The position numbers and the translations under genes were made by a program. This document shows positions 54,759-63,610 of a DNA stretch of 64,000 nt, one piece after another; position 1 is the stretch's first letter; the number at the start of each line of letters is the position of its first letter. Below the pieces are notes generated by a model. That model made no database searches, had not been told where the DNA came from, and saw nothing but the letters and a program-made list of their open reading frames with translations. Origin of the DNA: an uncultured Oscillospiraceae bacterium. Its GTDB lineage: Bacteria > Bacillota > Clostridia > Oscillospirales > Oscillospiraceae. The stretch covers positions 18,210 through 82,209 of the forward strand of contig CANQIO010000005.1 in assembly GCA_947624065.1 (NCBI GenBank), in the 5' to 3' direction.

Positions 54759-57700
54759 TCAAAGCCGGCTCTTCCTGCGGCGAACGGCCGCCACAGCCGT
54801 CAGGGCCAGCGCGCATCCCGCGGCCAAAGCCATCCACAGGGCGGGCATGTTCTCGTCCCCGGTCGCCGGGGCGGTGGGCTCGCCGGGCCGGCTGGGCTGC
54901 ACGGGACTGGCGGTGGGTCTCGGCGTCGCGCCGGGCTCAGGCGTCGCGCCGGGCTCAGGCGTCGTGCCGGGCTCAGGCGTCGTACCGGGCTCCGGTGTCG
55001 TGCCGGGCTCAGGCGTAGATCCGGGCTCAGGCGTAGATCCAGGCTCAGGCGTAGACTCGGGGTCAGGCGTGGAAACAGTTCCGGGGCCGCCGGGATTATA
55101 GCTCCTGTACGTATTGGTGAACGTGCTCTCACCGGTCTCGTCTATCAGCTCCGCTTCCAGGACGCCATCGCCCAGCGGGTCCGTCACACTGTATGTGACG
55201 GTATAGGCGTGGGTGTCGTAGGTCACGTTCGCGGCTCTTCCGGGCACCTCGGTGATCGTGATGGTATAGGTGCCGGGCATCGTAAATCCGATATCCGCAA
55301 ACGCAACGGTCCCATCAGCAGCGTTGGACGCGTTTGCCGGCAGCTGGACGCCCGCGGACGGCTGCGCCGTCATCGTGAACTGGAACGCATCGGCCTGCAG
55401 CGTGCGTCCGTTGAGGACCTTGGTCACGCTCGGAGCAGTCACGGTAGCGGTCTTCGGTTGATACGTATTGGTGAACGCGGCCGTGGACGTGTTCCTCTGT
55501 ATGATCGGCCCCACACTGTTATCAGATTTGGCGGTATATCCCGCCGCGGTCTCTTCCGATACGGTATACGCCGTGCCGGCGGGCAGAGGGATGCTGGCGG
55601 TCTGTCCATGCTTGAGGGTCAGCTTGCCGGTGCACTTGCCGTCGGCCGACTCAAGCGTCAGCGCCTGCGTCTCACCGTCCACAGTATAGGGTATCGAGCC
55701 AAGCTCAAAATAACCGGAATCGAGGTCTGCCGGCGGCGTTAAGGTGACGTCGAAAGTGAACTCCTTGTCCGCAAAGCCCTCCGGCCCATTCACCACCGTT
55801 TTGGTGATCTCCAGCCTCCCATAGAGGGAGGTATTCGCAAAGTACACCCAGTCATCCGCACCGCTGCTGATCGTGCCGAAACCATCCGCACCGATCGTTG
55901 TGTCCGATCTGCCCAGCATCCCGGACGCCGAGTAATCACGGGGGGATACCTCTTCCACCTTGTACTTGATGCCCGGGGCGATGCCGTAGATGGTGATGGC
56001 CTGCCCGGCCTTCAGGGTGAAAGTCTCGGACGTTCTGGTGCTGTCGCCGTCGTTGCCGGTCATCTTCAGCGTGCCGCGCGGCGGGGCCGCGACGCCCATA
56101 TCGTCATAGTAGAGGGCCCTGCGCCCCACATAGGCGTAGTTGTTATCGATCGTAACGCCGGCACCATGCCCCTCCGGCAGGGTCAGCGTCAAGGTGAACG
56201 TAAAGTCCTGTCTGGGCGCGATCAGCGTCGTGCCGTCGGTGTCATAGGCGATCTTGCCGATGCGCAGCCAGTCCTCATAGACGGTCATCGTGACCGCGTT
56301 GGACTTTACGCTCGTGCCGTCCCAGGCAACGGCGGCGCTGTTGGTATAGGTATGCTCCTCCAGGACGATGGGCGTGGAGACCTGGAACGTCAACTCCTTC
56401 TTAGTCTCAGTGGGAATACTCAGACTTTCCCATGTCACCTTGCCGCCGTAATACAGGCCGGGGTCCTGATCGGAGTCCTTGCCATCCTTGAGGTCGGTAA
56501 GCTTTCCGCCGTCGCTGATGGTCCCCTGGTGCACGCGCAGCCTGCGGTGTCCCGCCTCTCCGTTGGCGTCGGGGATCTCGTCTGTGACGGTGAACCCGCC
56601 CGCGGCGGTCACATCATAGTTATAGACGGTGAGGGTATACGTGACCGTCTCGCCGGAGCCCACATGCAGGCCCCCATCTTCATCCAGATCGTGGCCTTCC
56701 GATGCCTGCTTCTTCACCAGCATCACGCCAGTGGGGGCGTTGGTGAACTGCTCCGACGTCGGCTCTCTCGTCGCCGCGGTGATACTTCCGGTGGCACTGC
56801 CATCGGCGGCCACAGACGCACCGTTGATCTCCGTCAGCTTGAAGTCGACGCCGCCCTCGGCCGGCTTATAATCCTGCTCCTTCACGGTATACTTCGTGTC
56901 CGCCGGCAGGATGAAGGTGGCGGTCTGGTCGTTCTTGAGCGTCAGCGTGCCGGTGTAGGTCCTGCTATCGTCGCCGGTCAGTCCCGTGAGCGTCAGGGTC
57001 CTTGTCTCTCCGCCTTCGGGTGCACCGTTGCCGGTAACGGTGTACGAAACGGAGTGAGTTCCGTCCCCCTGGTTGAAGTATTCTTCCTCGTTGCCCGTGG
57101 TTCCCTCAATGTTCGCCGGCAGCGTGAACGTCACGTCGAACTGGAATTCCGCGCTGTCCCGCACCGCGTCGGCGGGGTCGTACTCACCATCAAACAGGTC
57201 GGTGACAGTCTTGCCGATGGTCAACTGGCCCAGGGTAGAGATGTACCACACGTCCACCACGCCATCGTCACCAATGCCGGTCCACTTGTAGGGGTCCCTG
57301 ACGTCGTCGGTGACGCTGCCGTTTTTCGCCGTGTCGTACTTATACCACTGCCAGCTGGTGAGACCGCCGCCGCTGATGCTGTCCACATTATCCGGGTCAA
57401 AGGCCACGGACAGCCCCGTGACCCCGAGGAAGTCGAGGAGTCCATCCATATTGAAGAAGGTCTCGCGCTTGACAATGTAGTATCCATCCGTGCCATTTTC
57501 AAACGGCGCGGCTTTGTACTCTGTAGGGACGCCCGTCTCTTCCTTTCTGGTCACGGTGGCGTCCACATGCTCGTGCGTCTGGCCCTTCTCGTCGGTGTAG
57601 TTGAAGGTCACGTAATAGGTGTAGTGGTCCGCCGGGGTGCTCCACAGGGCGGTCAGATAGATGGCGTACTCCGTATTCGTATCGCCGAATCCGGTGTTGT

Positions 57701-60239
57701 AAGCGTCCATGATGTTCCGCAGCTCCAGCAGGTCGGAGGGCTGGATGACGGGATACTGGCCGGAATCTGTAGTAGTCCTTGTCGTGACCCTGTCCGCAAT
57801 GGTGATCCTGCTATCACCGTCGTTATCTTCCCACTGATAGGGAACGCCCGTGCGGTCCGTCAGGACCCAGCCCTGGAAGCCGACCGCACGCTCGCCTTCC
57901 CCTTGCGTGATCGTAGGCGTGGCACTGCTGACGGAGATGCTGTCGCTGGCGTCGCCGCCGCTGTAGCTGCCGTCGCCGGCGGCAATGGCATAGTACTGTC
58001 CGCCGTTATTGTCTATGTATCTGCCGTCTCTTACTGTATAGTTGGGCATACCGGAAACGTCCCCTGTGATGCCCTCATTCAATTTGCCTGCCGCTCCGTA
58101 GTTCACACCATCCTGGTAGACGACGATATACTGCTCCGGATAGGCGCGGACCTCCAGCAGATAGGCGTTCATGGTCTCAGTCCGGGCACCCGCGTTGGTA
58201 TTACCGTAGGGCGACACCAATCTGACATAGTACCACTCTTCGCCATCTTCTACGTACGGCCCGGTAACCTCCAATTCCGCGCTGTCGCCGCCCGAGGAAC
58301 TTTGGACCGCGCCAGTTTTATCGACCAGCCGTACCGTTGGATTCGCCGCCGTTCCGCCACGGCTTTCAGTCCCACCGGCAAAGGTGAAGCCATCCTGGAG
58401 TTGGAAGCGGACGTTGGCACTATAGTGTGTGCTGTCTGTCCATGTATACAGAAAGCCCGCATCACCGTATTCAGTCGATTCCTCGTATTGCCCCCATTGA
58501 TCGCCGGTGCAAAACGTATGGCCCGCCTGCACAGGGGTCCAGGTACCGCTGCCTTCATTATTCGCCCAGACTTCGACCGTCACGCCGTACAGGCCGGAAA
58601 TGATCAGCTCCTTATAAGTACTCTCATTGGTATTCATGGAGCCGCCGGTGATCCAGATGTCCCGGGTGGCGCCGGTGACGGTGATCGTGTATGAGGGGTC
58701 GCCGTTGTTCCAAGTCGCTTCGATCGTGACAACCGCGCCGGAGGGCAGCCGCGTGCTTGCTGAAGCCGGTGTAGCCGTGGTGCTCACAAAGGGGACCGTT
58801 ATAGTCGCGCCGTTGATCTCCAGCGTGCGCAGCTCCGCGTCATCAATGGGGTTCCCGTTCCCATCATTATAGGTATCCTTCACCGTGAACGTCCAGGTGA
58901 GGGTCGCCCCCACGTCTGGATTATCGAGATTTCCCGTCACAGTCCAACTGCCACCCGAAACATCGACCTTGTTGCTGGTGGGCGTGCCGCCTATCACATA
59001 GGACTGCCACGCCTCGGCATGGAAGGTGATGGTCGTCTTTTTCGTCAGCACCACCCGGACGGTCTGGTTCGCGCTCACCTTTTCGGTAGAGCTGCCCACC
59101 AGATAGGTGCCGGTGAGGGTATAGCTCTCGGGGCTGCCACCGCCCGAAACAGGCGCGATGGTGTTGGTATCCCCGTTATAGACATACCGCGGCTCCGCGC
59201 CCAGGGGGTAATTGCCGTAGGACGATTCGTTGGGGTATTTCTCGTTGCCGGGATAACTGCTGTCAAAACCATCCGTATTGTCGATATACACCCGGCCGAT
59301 GTAGCCGGCGGGAATGGTCACGTCCACGCTGGCCCAGCCGTCGACCGTAATTGCGGACGGGTCCGCGCCGAAGACAGTGTTCTTATAGGTATCGGTTTCA
59401 TTTGTTTCGTCCACATAGACCTCATAGGTGATAGCATACTCATTGGGTACATAGCGCACCTCGAAGGGAGGGTGGTCGTATTGACCGACACTCTTTGTCA
59501 ACACCACCGTGGTCAGGCGGCCCTGGGCGTCGATGGAGGTGAAATGGACATACGTTTTGTCTTTCACCTGATACATGCCCAAATGATAGAGGATGGTGCC
59601 GTTGAGCCGGATGGAGCTGATCCTGTAGCCCGTGATCTGGGGGTAGGTATTCAGGGTGTCCTCAACACCTGCCCCGTCCTTCAGCAGGTCGCCGCCGTTA
59701 GGGCCGTCCCAGGAATCACTCGTTACAGTATGGCCGTTGTCCTCGCCGCGAGCTATCAAATCGTCGAAGCTACTATATGTGGTCGGGTCGCCCGACTCGT
59801 TGGCGCCGTAGATGGAAAAGCTGAAGTATCCGGGAGCGACCTTAGCATCATTCAATTCTCCGATGGGCATGATGCCGGGGTCGTCCCCGAGGGGCAGATC
59901 GCCCTGCGCTTCGTCCGCCAGCGACCGCAGATAGGCCAGGGCCTCCGCCTCGCTGTCCTCGCCGTAAAAGGCTATCATGCCCTCCCCGAAGGGCGTCCCC
60001 CCGTCGGGCTCCGCCGTTGCTTCCGGCTCCGCCGTGGGCTCCGCTGTCTCGGTGGGCGCGGGAGATTCGCTGGGCGCGGGGGTCATCTGGCCCTCGAACC
60101 AGGGGCCGTCCTCGGCGCCCGGCCACCCTTGGGGCGCATCCTGCTCCGGCTCCGCCGTGGGCTCTGCCCCCTGCAAAACAGCATCGCCGGACGGGTCCCC
60201 GCCATCTTCAGGCTGAGACTCTTCCGGCTGTGTATCCAA
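54759..60239 (-). CDS. Giant CnaB/DUF7601-type LPXTG-like adhesin, main frame
   Basis: 1826 residues from the first start in this frame (a TTG at 60239); the frame stays open to the G7 tract at 60301-60307. It has an acidic Pro/Glu/Ala N-terminus, a long beta-rich region, then three repeats of the DUF7601/CnaB type (KTV/KIA near the start of each and KEQ/EEV/SEE before the end, consistent with Lys-Glu isopeptide domains). A DUF11-like domain and an FctA/Spy0128-type pilin domain follow, then a (TPEPGx)8 linker, PATGD sorting motif, hydrophobic helix and RRRKSRL tail. The signal peptide is in another frame upstream. Confidence 0.85.
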   Translation of the reverse strand: MDTQPEESQPEDGGDPSGDAVLQGAEPTAEPEQDAPQGWPGAEDGPWFEGQMTPAPSESPAPTETAEPTAEPEATAEPDGGTPFGEGMIAFYGEDSEAEALAYLRSLADEAQGDLPLGDDPGIMPIGELNDAKVAPGYFSFSIYGANESGDPTTYSSFDDLIARGEDNGHTVTSDSWDGPNGGDLLKDGAGVEDTLNTYPQITGYRISSIRLNGTILYHLGMYQVKDKTYVHFTSIDAQGRLTTVVLTKSVGQYDHPPFEVRYVPNEYAITYEVYVDETNETDTYKNTVFGADPSAITVDGWASVDVTIPAGYIGRVYIDNTDGFDSSYPGNEKYPNESSYGNYPLGAEPRYVYNGDTNTIAPVSGGGSPESYTLTGTYLVGSSTEKVSANQTVRVVLTKKTTITFHAEAWQSYVIGGTPTSNKVDVSGGSWTVTGNLDNPDVGATLTWTFTVKDTYNDGNGNPIDDAELRTLEINGATITVPFVSTTATPASASTRLPSGAVVTIEATWNNGDPSYTITVTGATRDIWITGGSMNTNESTYKELIISGLYGVTVEVWANNEGSGTWTPVQAGHTFCTGDQWGQYEESTEYGDAGFLYTWTDSTHYSANVRFQLQDGFTFAGGTESRGGTAANPTVRLVDKTGAVQSSSGGDSAELEVTGPYVEDGEEWYYVRLVSPYGNTNAGARTETMNAYLLEVRAYPEQYIVVYQDGVNYGAAGKLNEGITGDVSGMPNYTVRDGRYIDNNGGQYYAIAAGDGSYSGGDASDSISVSSATPTITQGEGERAVGFQGWVLTDRTGVPYQWEDNDGDSRITIADRVTTRTTTDSGQYPVIQPSDLLELRNIMDAYNTGFGDTNTEYAIYLTALWSTPADHYTYYVTFNYTDEKGQTHEHVDATVTRKEETGVPTEYKAAPFENGTDGYYIVKRETFFNMDGLLDFLGVTGLSVAFDPDNVDSISGGGLTSWQWYKYDTAKNGSVTDDVRDPYKWTGIGDDGVVDVWYISTLGQLTIGKTVTDLFDGEYDPADAVRDSAEFQFDVTFTLPANIEGTTGNEEEYFNQGDGTHSVSYTVTGNGAPEGGETRTLTLTGLTGDDSRTYTGTLTLKNDQTATFILPADTKYTVKEQDYKPAEGGVDFKLTEINGASVAADGSATGSITAATREPTSEQFTNAPTGVMLVKKQASEGHDLDEDGGLHVGSGETVTYTLTVYNYDVTAAGGFTVTDEIPDANGEAGHRRLRVHQGTISDGGKLTDLKDGKDSDQDPGLYYGGKVTWESLSIPTETKKELTFQVSTPIVLEEHTYTNSAAVAWDGTSVKSNAVTMTVYEDWLRIGKIAYDTDGTTLIAPRQDFTFTLTLTLPEGHGAGVTIDNNYAYVGRRALYYDDMGVAAPPRGTLKMTGNDGDSTRTSETFTLKAGQAITIYGIAPGIKYKVEEVSPRDYSASGMLGRSDTTIGADGFGTISSGADDWVYFANTSLYGRLEITKTVVNGPEGFADKEFTFDVTLTPPADLDSGYFELGSIPYTVDGETQALTLESADGKCTGKLTLKHGQTASIPLPAGTAYTVSEETAAGYTAKSDNSVGPIIQRNTSTAAFTNTYQPKTATVTAPSVTKVLNGRTLQADAFQFTMTAQPSAGVQLPANASNAADGTVAFADIGFTMPGTYTITITEVPGRAANVTYDTHAYTVTYSVTDPLGDGVLEAELIDETGESTFTNTYRSYNPGGPGTVSTPDPESTPEPGSTPEPGSTPEPGTTPEPGTTPEPGTTPEPGATPEPGATPRPTASPVQPSRPGEPTAPATGDENMPALWMALAAGCALALTAVAAVRRRKSRL
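54922..55065 (-). repeat. Eight tandem 18-bp repeats encoding TPEPGx
   Basis: Eight 18-bp units with the plus-strand core cgggctcaggcgt encode the Pro-rich wall-spanning linker just before the sorting signal. Third-position differences occur between units. Copy number is likely to vary between strains. Confidence 0.85.
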
Positions 60240-60285
60240 TTCCTGCGTCCCGGGCGCGCTGCTCTCTTCCGGAGCCGCGGCGGTA

Positions 60286-60474
60286 TCAGTTTCTAAAATA
60301 CCCCCCCGGCTGATCTTCTGGGGTGCTGCCTTCCGCGGCGGAGAGTCCCGCGTCCTCCCCGGCAGACATGAGTCTGCCCGTGCCAGCGGTTCCTCTGACC
60401 GTGAGGCCGGCCTGGCAGACCAGCATCACCAACGTGAGCACAAGGGCCAAGACCCTGATCGTTCTTCTCCTCAT
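60286..60474 (-). CDS. Signal-peptide fragment of the giant adhesin (frameshifted)
   Basis: A 62-residue frame beginning MRRRTIRVLALVLTLVMLVCQAGLTVRG, with GGGAG 9 nt upstream. It is a clear N-terminal signal sequence that stops soon after a G7 run. With one G fewer, the frame continues as QPGGILETDTAAAPEESS and enters the adhesin frame without a stop. I treat this and the adhesin as one gene interrupted by a one-base frameshift. Confidence 0.8.
   Translation of the reverse strand: MRRRTIRVLALVLTLVMLVCQAGLTVRGTAGTGRLMSAGEDAGLSAAEGSTPEDQPGGYFRN
60301..60307 (-). repeat. G7 homopolymer at the frameshift point
   Basis: Seven C on the plus strand (G7 in the coding strand). With six G the signal peptide fuses in frame to the adhesin; with seven it stops within four codons, and with eight it also stops. 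It is a slippage site or a base-count error. Confidence 0.75.
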
Positions 60475-60575
60475 GGCTGCTTTCTCCCTTCGGATCACAG
60501 AGCGGCTCCCGCCGCCGTATATATGCCAGACACATCAATTGGGGCCGCAATTGCATTGGTCCCATATCGATAGCA

Positions 60576-60609
60576 ATTATAGTGTATATACTACTACCGA
60601 ATTGTTCAA
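60576..60609 (-). promoter_or_regulatory. Candidate promoter(s) of the giant adhesin gene
   Basis: On the minus strand TTGAAC (60604-60609), 17-nt spacer, TACACT; alternatively a perfect TATAAT at 60576-60581 with a poor -35. Either leaves a leader of about 100 nt. Confidence 0.4.
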
Positions 60610-60744
60610 AATGCAAGTGTTTTCCTGGGAAAATTATTTCAACTGACCTGTTCCATGCCATATAACACCCCATTCCAGGTCATGCCGGGCATATGTGTCA
60701 GCATCAGCGGAAAACCAGCAGGCAATGTTCTGTCATAAAAAGAA

Positions 60745-60769
60745 GGCTATGAGAGAACCTCTCATAGCC
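60745..60769. terminator. Strong hairpin with flanking T-rich tails
   Basis: An 11-bp perfect stem ggctatgagag / ctctcatagcc with a 3-nt loop. The minus-strand side gives TTCTTTTTATG and the plus side TATCGTTTT. Confidence 0.55.
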
Positions 60770-60850
60770 TATCGTTTTGCAAAAAGTGAAAGCGGTATGG
60801 ACATTGCAGTAGTATACCCGCTTGACATATACATGCGCAGGAGGATACCA

Positions 60851-61153
60851 ATGCCTGATATGATACCTACCCCCAAGATGAGCGAGATCCTTTGGAAGGA
60901 GTTCATGGAGCCGCTGGGCATATCGGCTTATAAGCTAGCCCAGGCCATCCATGTTCCCACCTCCCGCATCCAGGATATTCTTCACGACCGCAGGAAGATC
61001 ACGGCCGACACATCCCTGCGGCTGGCAAAGTATTTTGGCGTCTCAGACCGTTATTTTTTGGATATGCAGAACGACATCGACCTCCGGAAACTGAAAACAA
61101 GCATGGCAAAGGATATCCGGGACATCCATCCGTTTCAGTCCGCATCCATATAA
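60851..61153 (+). CDS. HTH regulator of the HigA/VapI antitoxin family
   Basis: A 100-residue protein. The HTH is at about 20-75: PLGISAYKLAQAIHVPTSRIQDILHDRRKITADTSLRLAKYFG is the HigA-type pattern (core YKLAQAIHVPTSRI). The ATG is 6 nt after AGGAGG. HigA antitoxins normally follow a HigB toxin, but the upstream region codes nothing of that type, so it is an orphan or a stand-alone regulator. A terminator follows. Confidence 0.85.
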   Translation: MPDMIPTPKMSEILWKEFMEPLGISAYKLAQAIHVPTSRIQDILHDRRKITADTSLRLAKYFGVSDRYFLDMQNDIDLRKLKTSMAKDIRDIHPFQSASI

Positions 61154-61172
61154 ATTATTTCAGCCATAAAAT

Positions 61173-61210
61173 CTCCCTTGTGCAGTGACAGCACAAGGGA
61201 GGTATTTTGC
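61173..61210 (+). terminator. Terminator of the HigA-like gene
   Basis: Stem ctcccttgtgc / gcacaagggag with a 7-nt loop, then GTATTTTGC. Confidence 0.8.
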
Positions 61211-61260
61211 TTAGGCGCATCGGACAACACAACCGTTCCGCATCCAGCCATCTACAACAT

Positions 61261-61620
61261 TCAGCCGTTACCCGTAATATACAGCTTATCCAGCCTGGCC
61301 TCACGAAGAGCGTCCTTCAACGCCAGCAGTACTGCAAGCAGGAGCTGCTTCTCTCCTTCTGAACAGCCTGCCATCAGTTCTGCAACATTCGCTGTCAGTC
61401 CAGCTTTGTCATTGATCAGATTCCCCCACAGCAGCCCGTCCGCAGTAGTCTCCAGGGCATTGACGATACGGATGAACGCGGCCAGACTTACCTGTCTCTT
61501 CCCCCGCTCAATACAGCTTACATGGGAGACGGACATCTCACTCATCTCCGCGAGAGCCGCCTGTGTCATCCCGCATGCGTCCCGTCTGTCCCTGATCCGC
61601 CTTCCAAAGTCTGTTTTCAT
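61261..61620 (-). CDS. Xre-family HTH regulator
   Basis: A 119-residue protein with an N-terminal Xre HTH (about 5-60: RIRDRRDACGMTQAALAEMSEMSVSHVSCIERGKRQVS, core MTQAALAEMS and IERGKR) and a C-terminal helical region. TTGACA ends 4 nt before the ATG and there is no ribosome site; a TATACT box is placed so that the transcript would be nearly leaderless. The upstream 19-mer is almost the same as the one before the HigA-like gene. Confidence 0.85.
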   Translation of the reverse strand: MKTDFGRRIRDRRDACGMTQAALAEMSEMSVSHVSCIERGKRQVSLAAFIRIVNALETTADGLLWGNLINDKAGLTANVAELMAGCSEGEKQLLLAVLLALKDALREARLDKLYITGNG

Positions 61621-61624
61621 TTTC

Positions 61625-61643
61625 TGTCAAGCCAGTATACTAC
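61625..61643 (-). promoter_or_regulatory. GTAGTATAC...GCTTGACA element before the Xre gene
   Basis: Minus strand GTAGTATACTGGCTTGACA. It matches 17 of 19 positions of plus-strand 60809-60827 (GTAGTATACCCGCTTGACA) in front of the HigA-like gene. Possibly a shared operator or an overlapping -10. Confidence 0.5.
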
Positions 61644-61764
61644 GTTTGGAATACCTTGCATAGAAAGAGAGTCCGGTAGTATGACATATGATATAATGCT
61701 TAACTAAATGCAATACCTTTCTTCACATACCAAGAGCATATAAACTTTCTGCCCCTCGACATGT

Positions 61765-62439
61765 TCACTGCATCCCCGCTTGTTTATTCATTTTCCGCGT
61801 TGGAAATCGCCGCAGCAAGCGGGCCAGATAGTGCCCGACACAGATGAAAAGGCCCATGATGGCGATATAATCCAGATAGAACACGATCCTTGGCGCGTCA
61901 AAGTCGAAGAACACAAAATGATTTCGCAGCAGCAGGTAGTTCAGAATGTCCTGTTTAGCAAAGGCGTAAATTCCGTACACGGCCACCGCCAGTGCCATGA
62001 TCCGCAGCAGCCATGTCCGCGTCTCTGAGGTCGTTTCCCGCATCTTTGCCAGCATCGTGTTCCAGTGAAGGCCCAGGTGCAGGCTCATCAGCACGAAGTC
62101 CCAATAGGCGCAGAGCATATGGACTACTCTCGCCCAGGCCCGTCCGCCCCGAATTGGCAGAAAGTCCAGCGCATAGCGGCTCAGCACCGCGCCGCTCACC
62201 GCCGAGCCGATCATGCCCGCAAAGATCAGCAGCACCAGCGCGGTTTGGAATACGCGAAAGGGCGTGTATTTGCCCTTGAAAAGTCCCCGGAACCACCGCC
62301 TGTTGAGCACATGATGGGTGACGAAAAGGACCAGCATGGCGACGCCGATCCATTCGTGGGCCGCCTCCCCCAGCAGGCTGTAGCTCATGAGCAGCACCAG
62401 CGCGGCGGTCATCAGGAGGTCTACGATCATTCGTTTCAT
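61765..62439 (-). CDS. DUF4405-type membrane protein
   Basis: A 224-residue membrane protein with about five to six hydrophobic helices. Histidines lie in helices or near their ends: HEWIGVAMLVLFVTHHVLN, RVVHMLCAYWDFVLMSLHLGLHW. This His spacing resembles the cytochrome b561-like DUF4405 family, suggesting heme binding. The ribosome site is weak. It follows the alpha/beta hydrolase by 54 nt, probably in one operon with it. Confidence 0.75.
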   Translation of the reverse strand: MKRMIVDLLMTAALVLLMSYSLLGEAAHEWIGVAMLVLFVTHHVLNRRWFRGLFKGKYTPFRVFQTALVLLIFAGMIGSAVSGAVLSRYALDFLPIRGGRAWARVVHMLCAYWDFVLMSLHLGLHWNTMLAKMRETTSETRTWLLRIMALAVAVYGIYAFAKQDILNYLLLRNHFVFFDFDAPRIVFYLDYIAIMGLFICVGHYLARLLRRFPTRKMNKQAGMQ

Positions 62440-62493
62440 GACATACCCAGCCCTTCACCCTATGATTTGGCGTTTAAGTCTGACTGCTTCGCC

Positions 62494-63588
62494 TTACTCT
62501 GCGGCCACGTTTTCCTGGAGCCAGTTCTCAATGTGGTCCGCGATCACATCGTTGTTCAGGTCCTGGAACATCATGTGGTCGTTGCCATAGATGCCCTCAT
62601 CCGGCAGACTGACCACCGTGCAGACGCCGCCCGCCTCCGTATAAGCCTGTCCGAAAGCATCGGCAGAGGACTTCATCATGGCCCACATACCCGCAGCCGG
62701 AACGTCCGTGTACTCCTGGCCGATGTAATCCCCATAATAGAACGCCACGGGGATATTCTTCTCCAGAAGCGTGTTATAGCCGTCGCTGTCCGGCATGGGC
62801 GCCATGCCCGGCTCGATGGCGATGATCGCCGCCACATGGTCCGTGTACTGAGGCACATCCCAGCCGGGGATGCCGCCTTGAGAGTGGGTCACAAGGATGG
62901 AATCCTTGCCGGTCATCTCATATACCTTGTCGATGGTGGCCGCCACCGCCTGCGCCACAACAAGGTTGTCGATGTTCTGATCGCCATTGGCGGAATCCAT
63001 GCCCGTGTCCGGGGTCATCTGCCGGAAGAACTGGTCCAGCACGTCCTCCCCCTGGGGGAATTGGGAGTTTTCATTGTAGGTGAACGCGCCGTCGATATAA
63101 GTACCGATACGGAATTGTGTATACCAGGTCTGGTCAGAGGGCGTGGTGCTGATCGTACCGGCAACGGAGGTCTGGCCGGCTTCGCCGCGGCGGGGCTCGT
63201 CGATCAGGAAAACGCCGTGGCCCTTTTTCAGAAACATATCGGACCAGCCATCCCGCCCGTCAGGCGTGGTCATCCAGCCCATGCGGGACTGGCCGTACCC
63301 GTGCAGGAACACCATCGGCAAGCCGGTCTGATCCGCCGGGAGCTGATAAAACACATTGGCGTGGTCCACATGAGAGGTGGAGCCTTCCCTGGACATATAG
63401 TAGTTGGACACATCGAAGGTCCCGTCCGATGTGATCACCGTGCCGCCAGCGGAGAACATCCCCTGGTCCGCGATGACGAGGGCGCCCTCCGGTTCCTCTG
63501 CCGCCCATGCGCCTGCGCCCATGGCGAGCGTCAGCATCAACACGGCAGCCATGGCCGCCGCAAACCGTCTCTGCTTTTTCATGTTCAT
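62494..63588 (-). CDS. Secreted alpha/beta hydrolase
   Basis: A 364-residue protein with a signal peptide (about 1-30, ending AWA-AE) and an alpha/beta-hydrolase fold. VFLHGYGQSRMGW is the oxyanion-side His-Gly motif, S236 sits in THSQGG, and H338 in GNDHMMFQD is the likely catalytic His. The start follows AAAGGAGG; earlier in-frame codons overlap the upstream gene. Substrate unknown; an esterase or lipase is likely. It is between another hydrolase and a DUF4405 gene. Confidence 0.85.
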   Translation of the reverse strand: MNMKKQRRFAAAMAAVLMLTLAMGAGAWAAEEPEGALVIADQGMFSAGGTVITSDGTFDVSNYYMSREGSTSHVDHANVFYQLPADQTGLPMVFLHGYGQSRMGWMTTPDGRDGWSDMFLKKGHGVFLIDEPRRGEAGQTSVAGTISTTPSDQTWYTQFRIGTYIDGAFTYNENSQFPQGEDVLDQFFRQMTPDTGMDSANGDQNIDNLVVAQAVAATIDKVYEMTGKDSILVTHSQGGIPGWDVPQYTDHVAAIIAIEPGMAPMPDSDGYNTLLEKNIPVAFYYGDYIGQEYTDVPAAGMWAMMKSSADAFGQAYTEAGGVCTVVSLPDEGIYGNDHMMFQDLNNDVIADHIENWLQENVAAE

Positions 63589-63610
63589 AGATCCTCCTTT
63601 AAGATTTGTT

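Larger units (their letters stand above)
60475..60850. other. Intergenic region of 376 bp between adhesin and HTH gene
   Basis: No gene is supported. It contains the adhesin promoter candidate at 60576-60609, a strong hairpin at 60745-60769 and the GTAGTATAC element at 60809-60827 in front of the HTH gene. No HigB-like toxin gene is seen. Confidence 0.6.

Noticed and set aside
54922-55065. Possible CRISPR array from 18-bp repeats
   Set aside because: The units are adjacent with no spacers, in frame, and code for a Pro-rich linker.
56166-58694. Plus-strand open frame of about 842 codons
   Set aside because: Antisense to the adhesin, whose repeated domains and sorting signal show the true strand.
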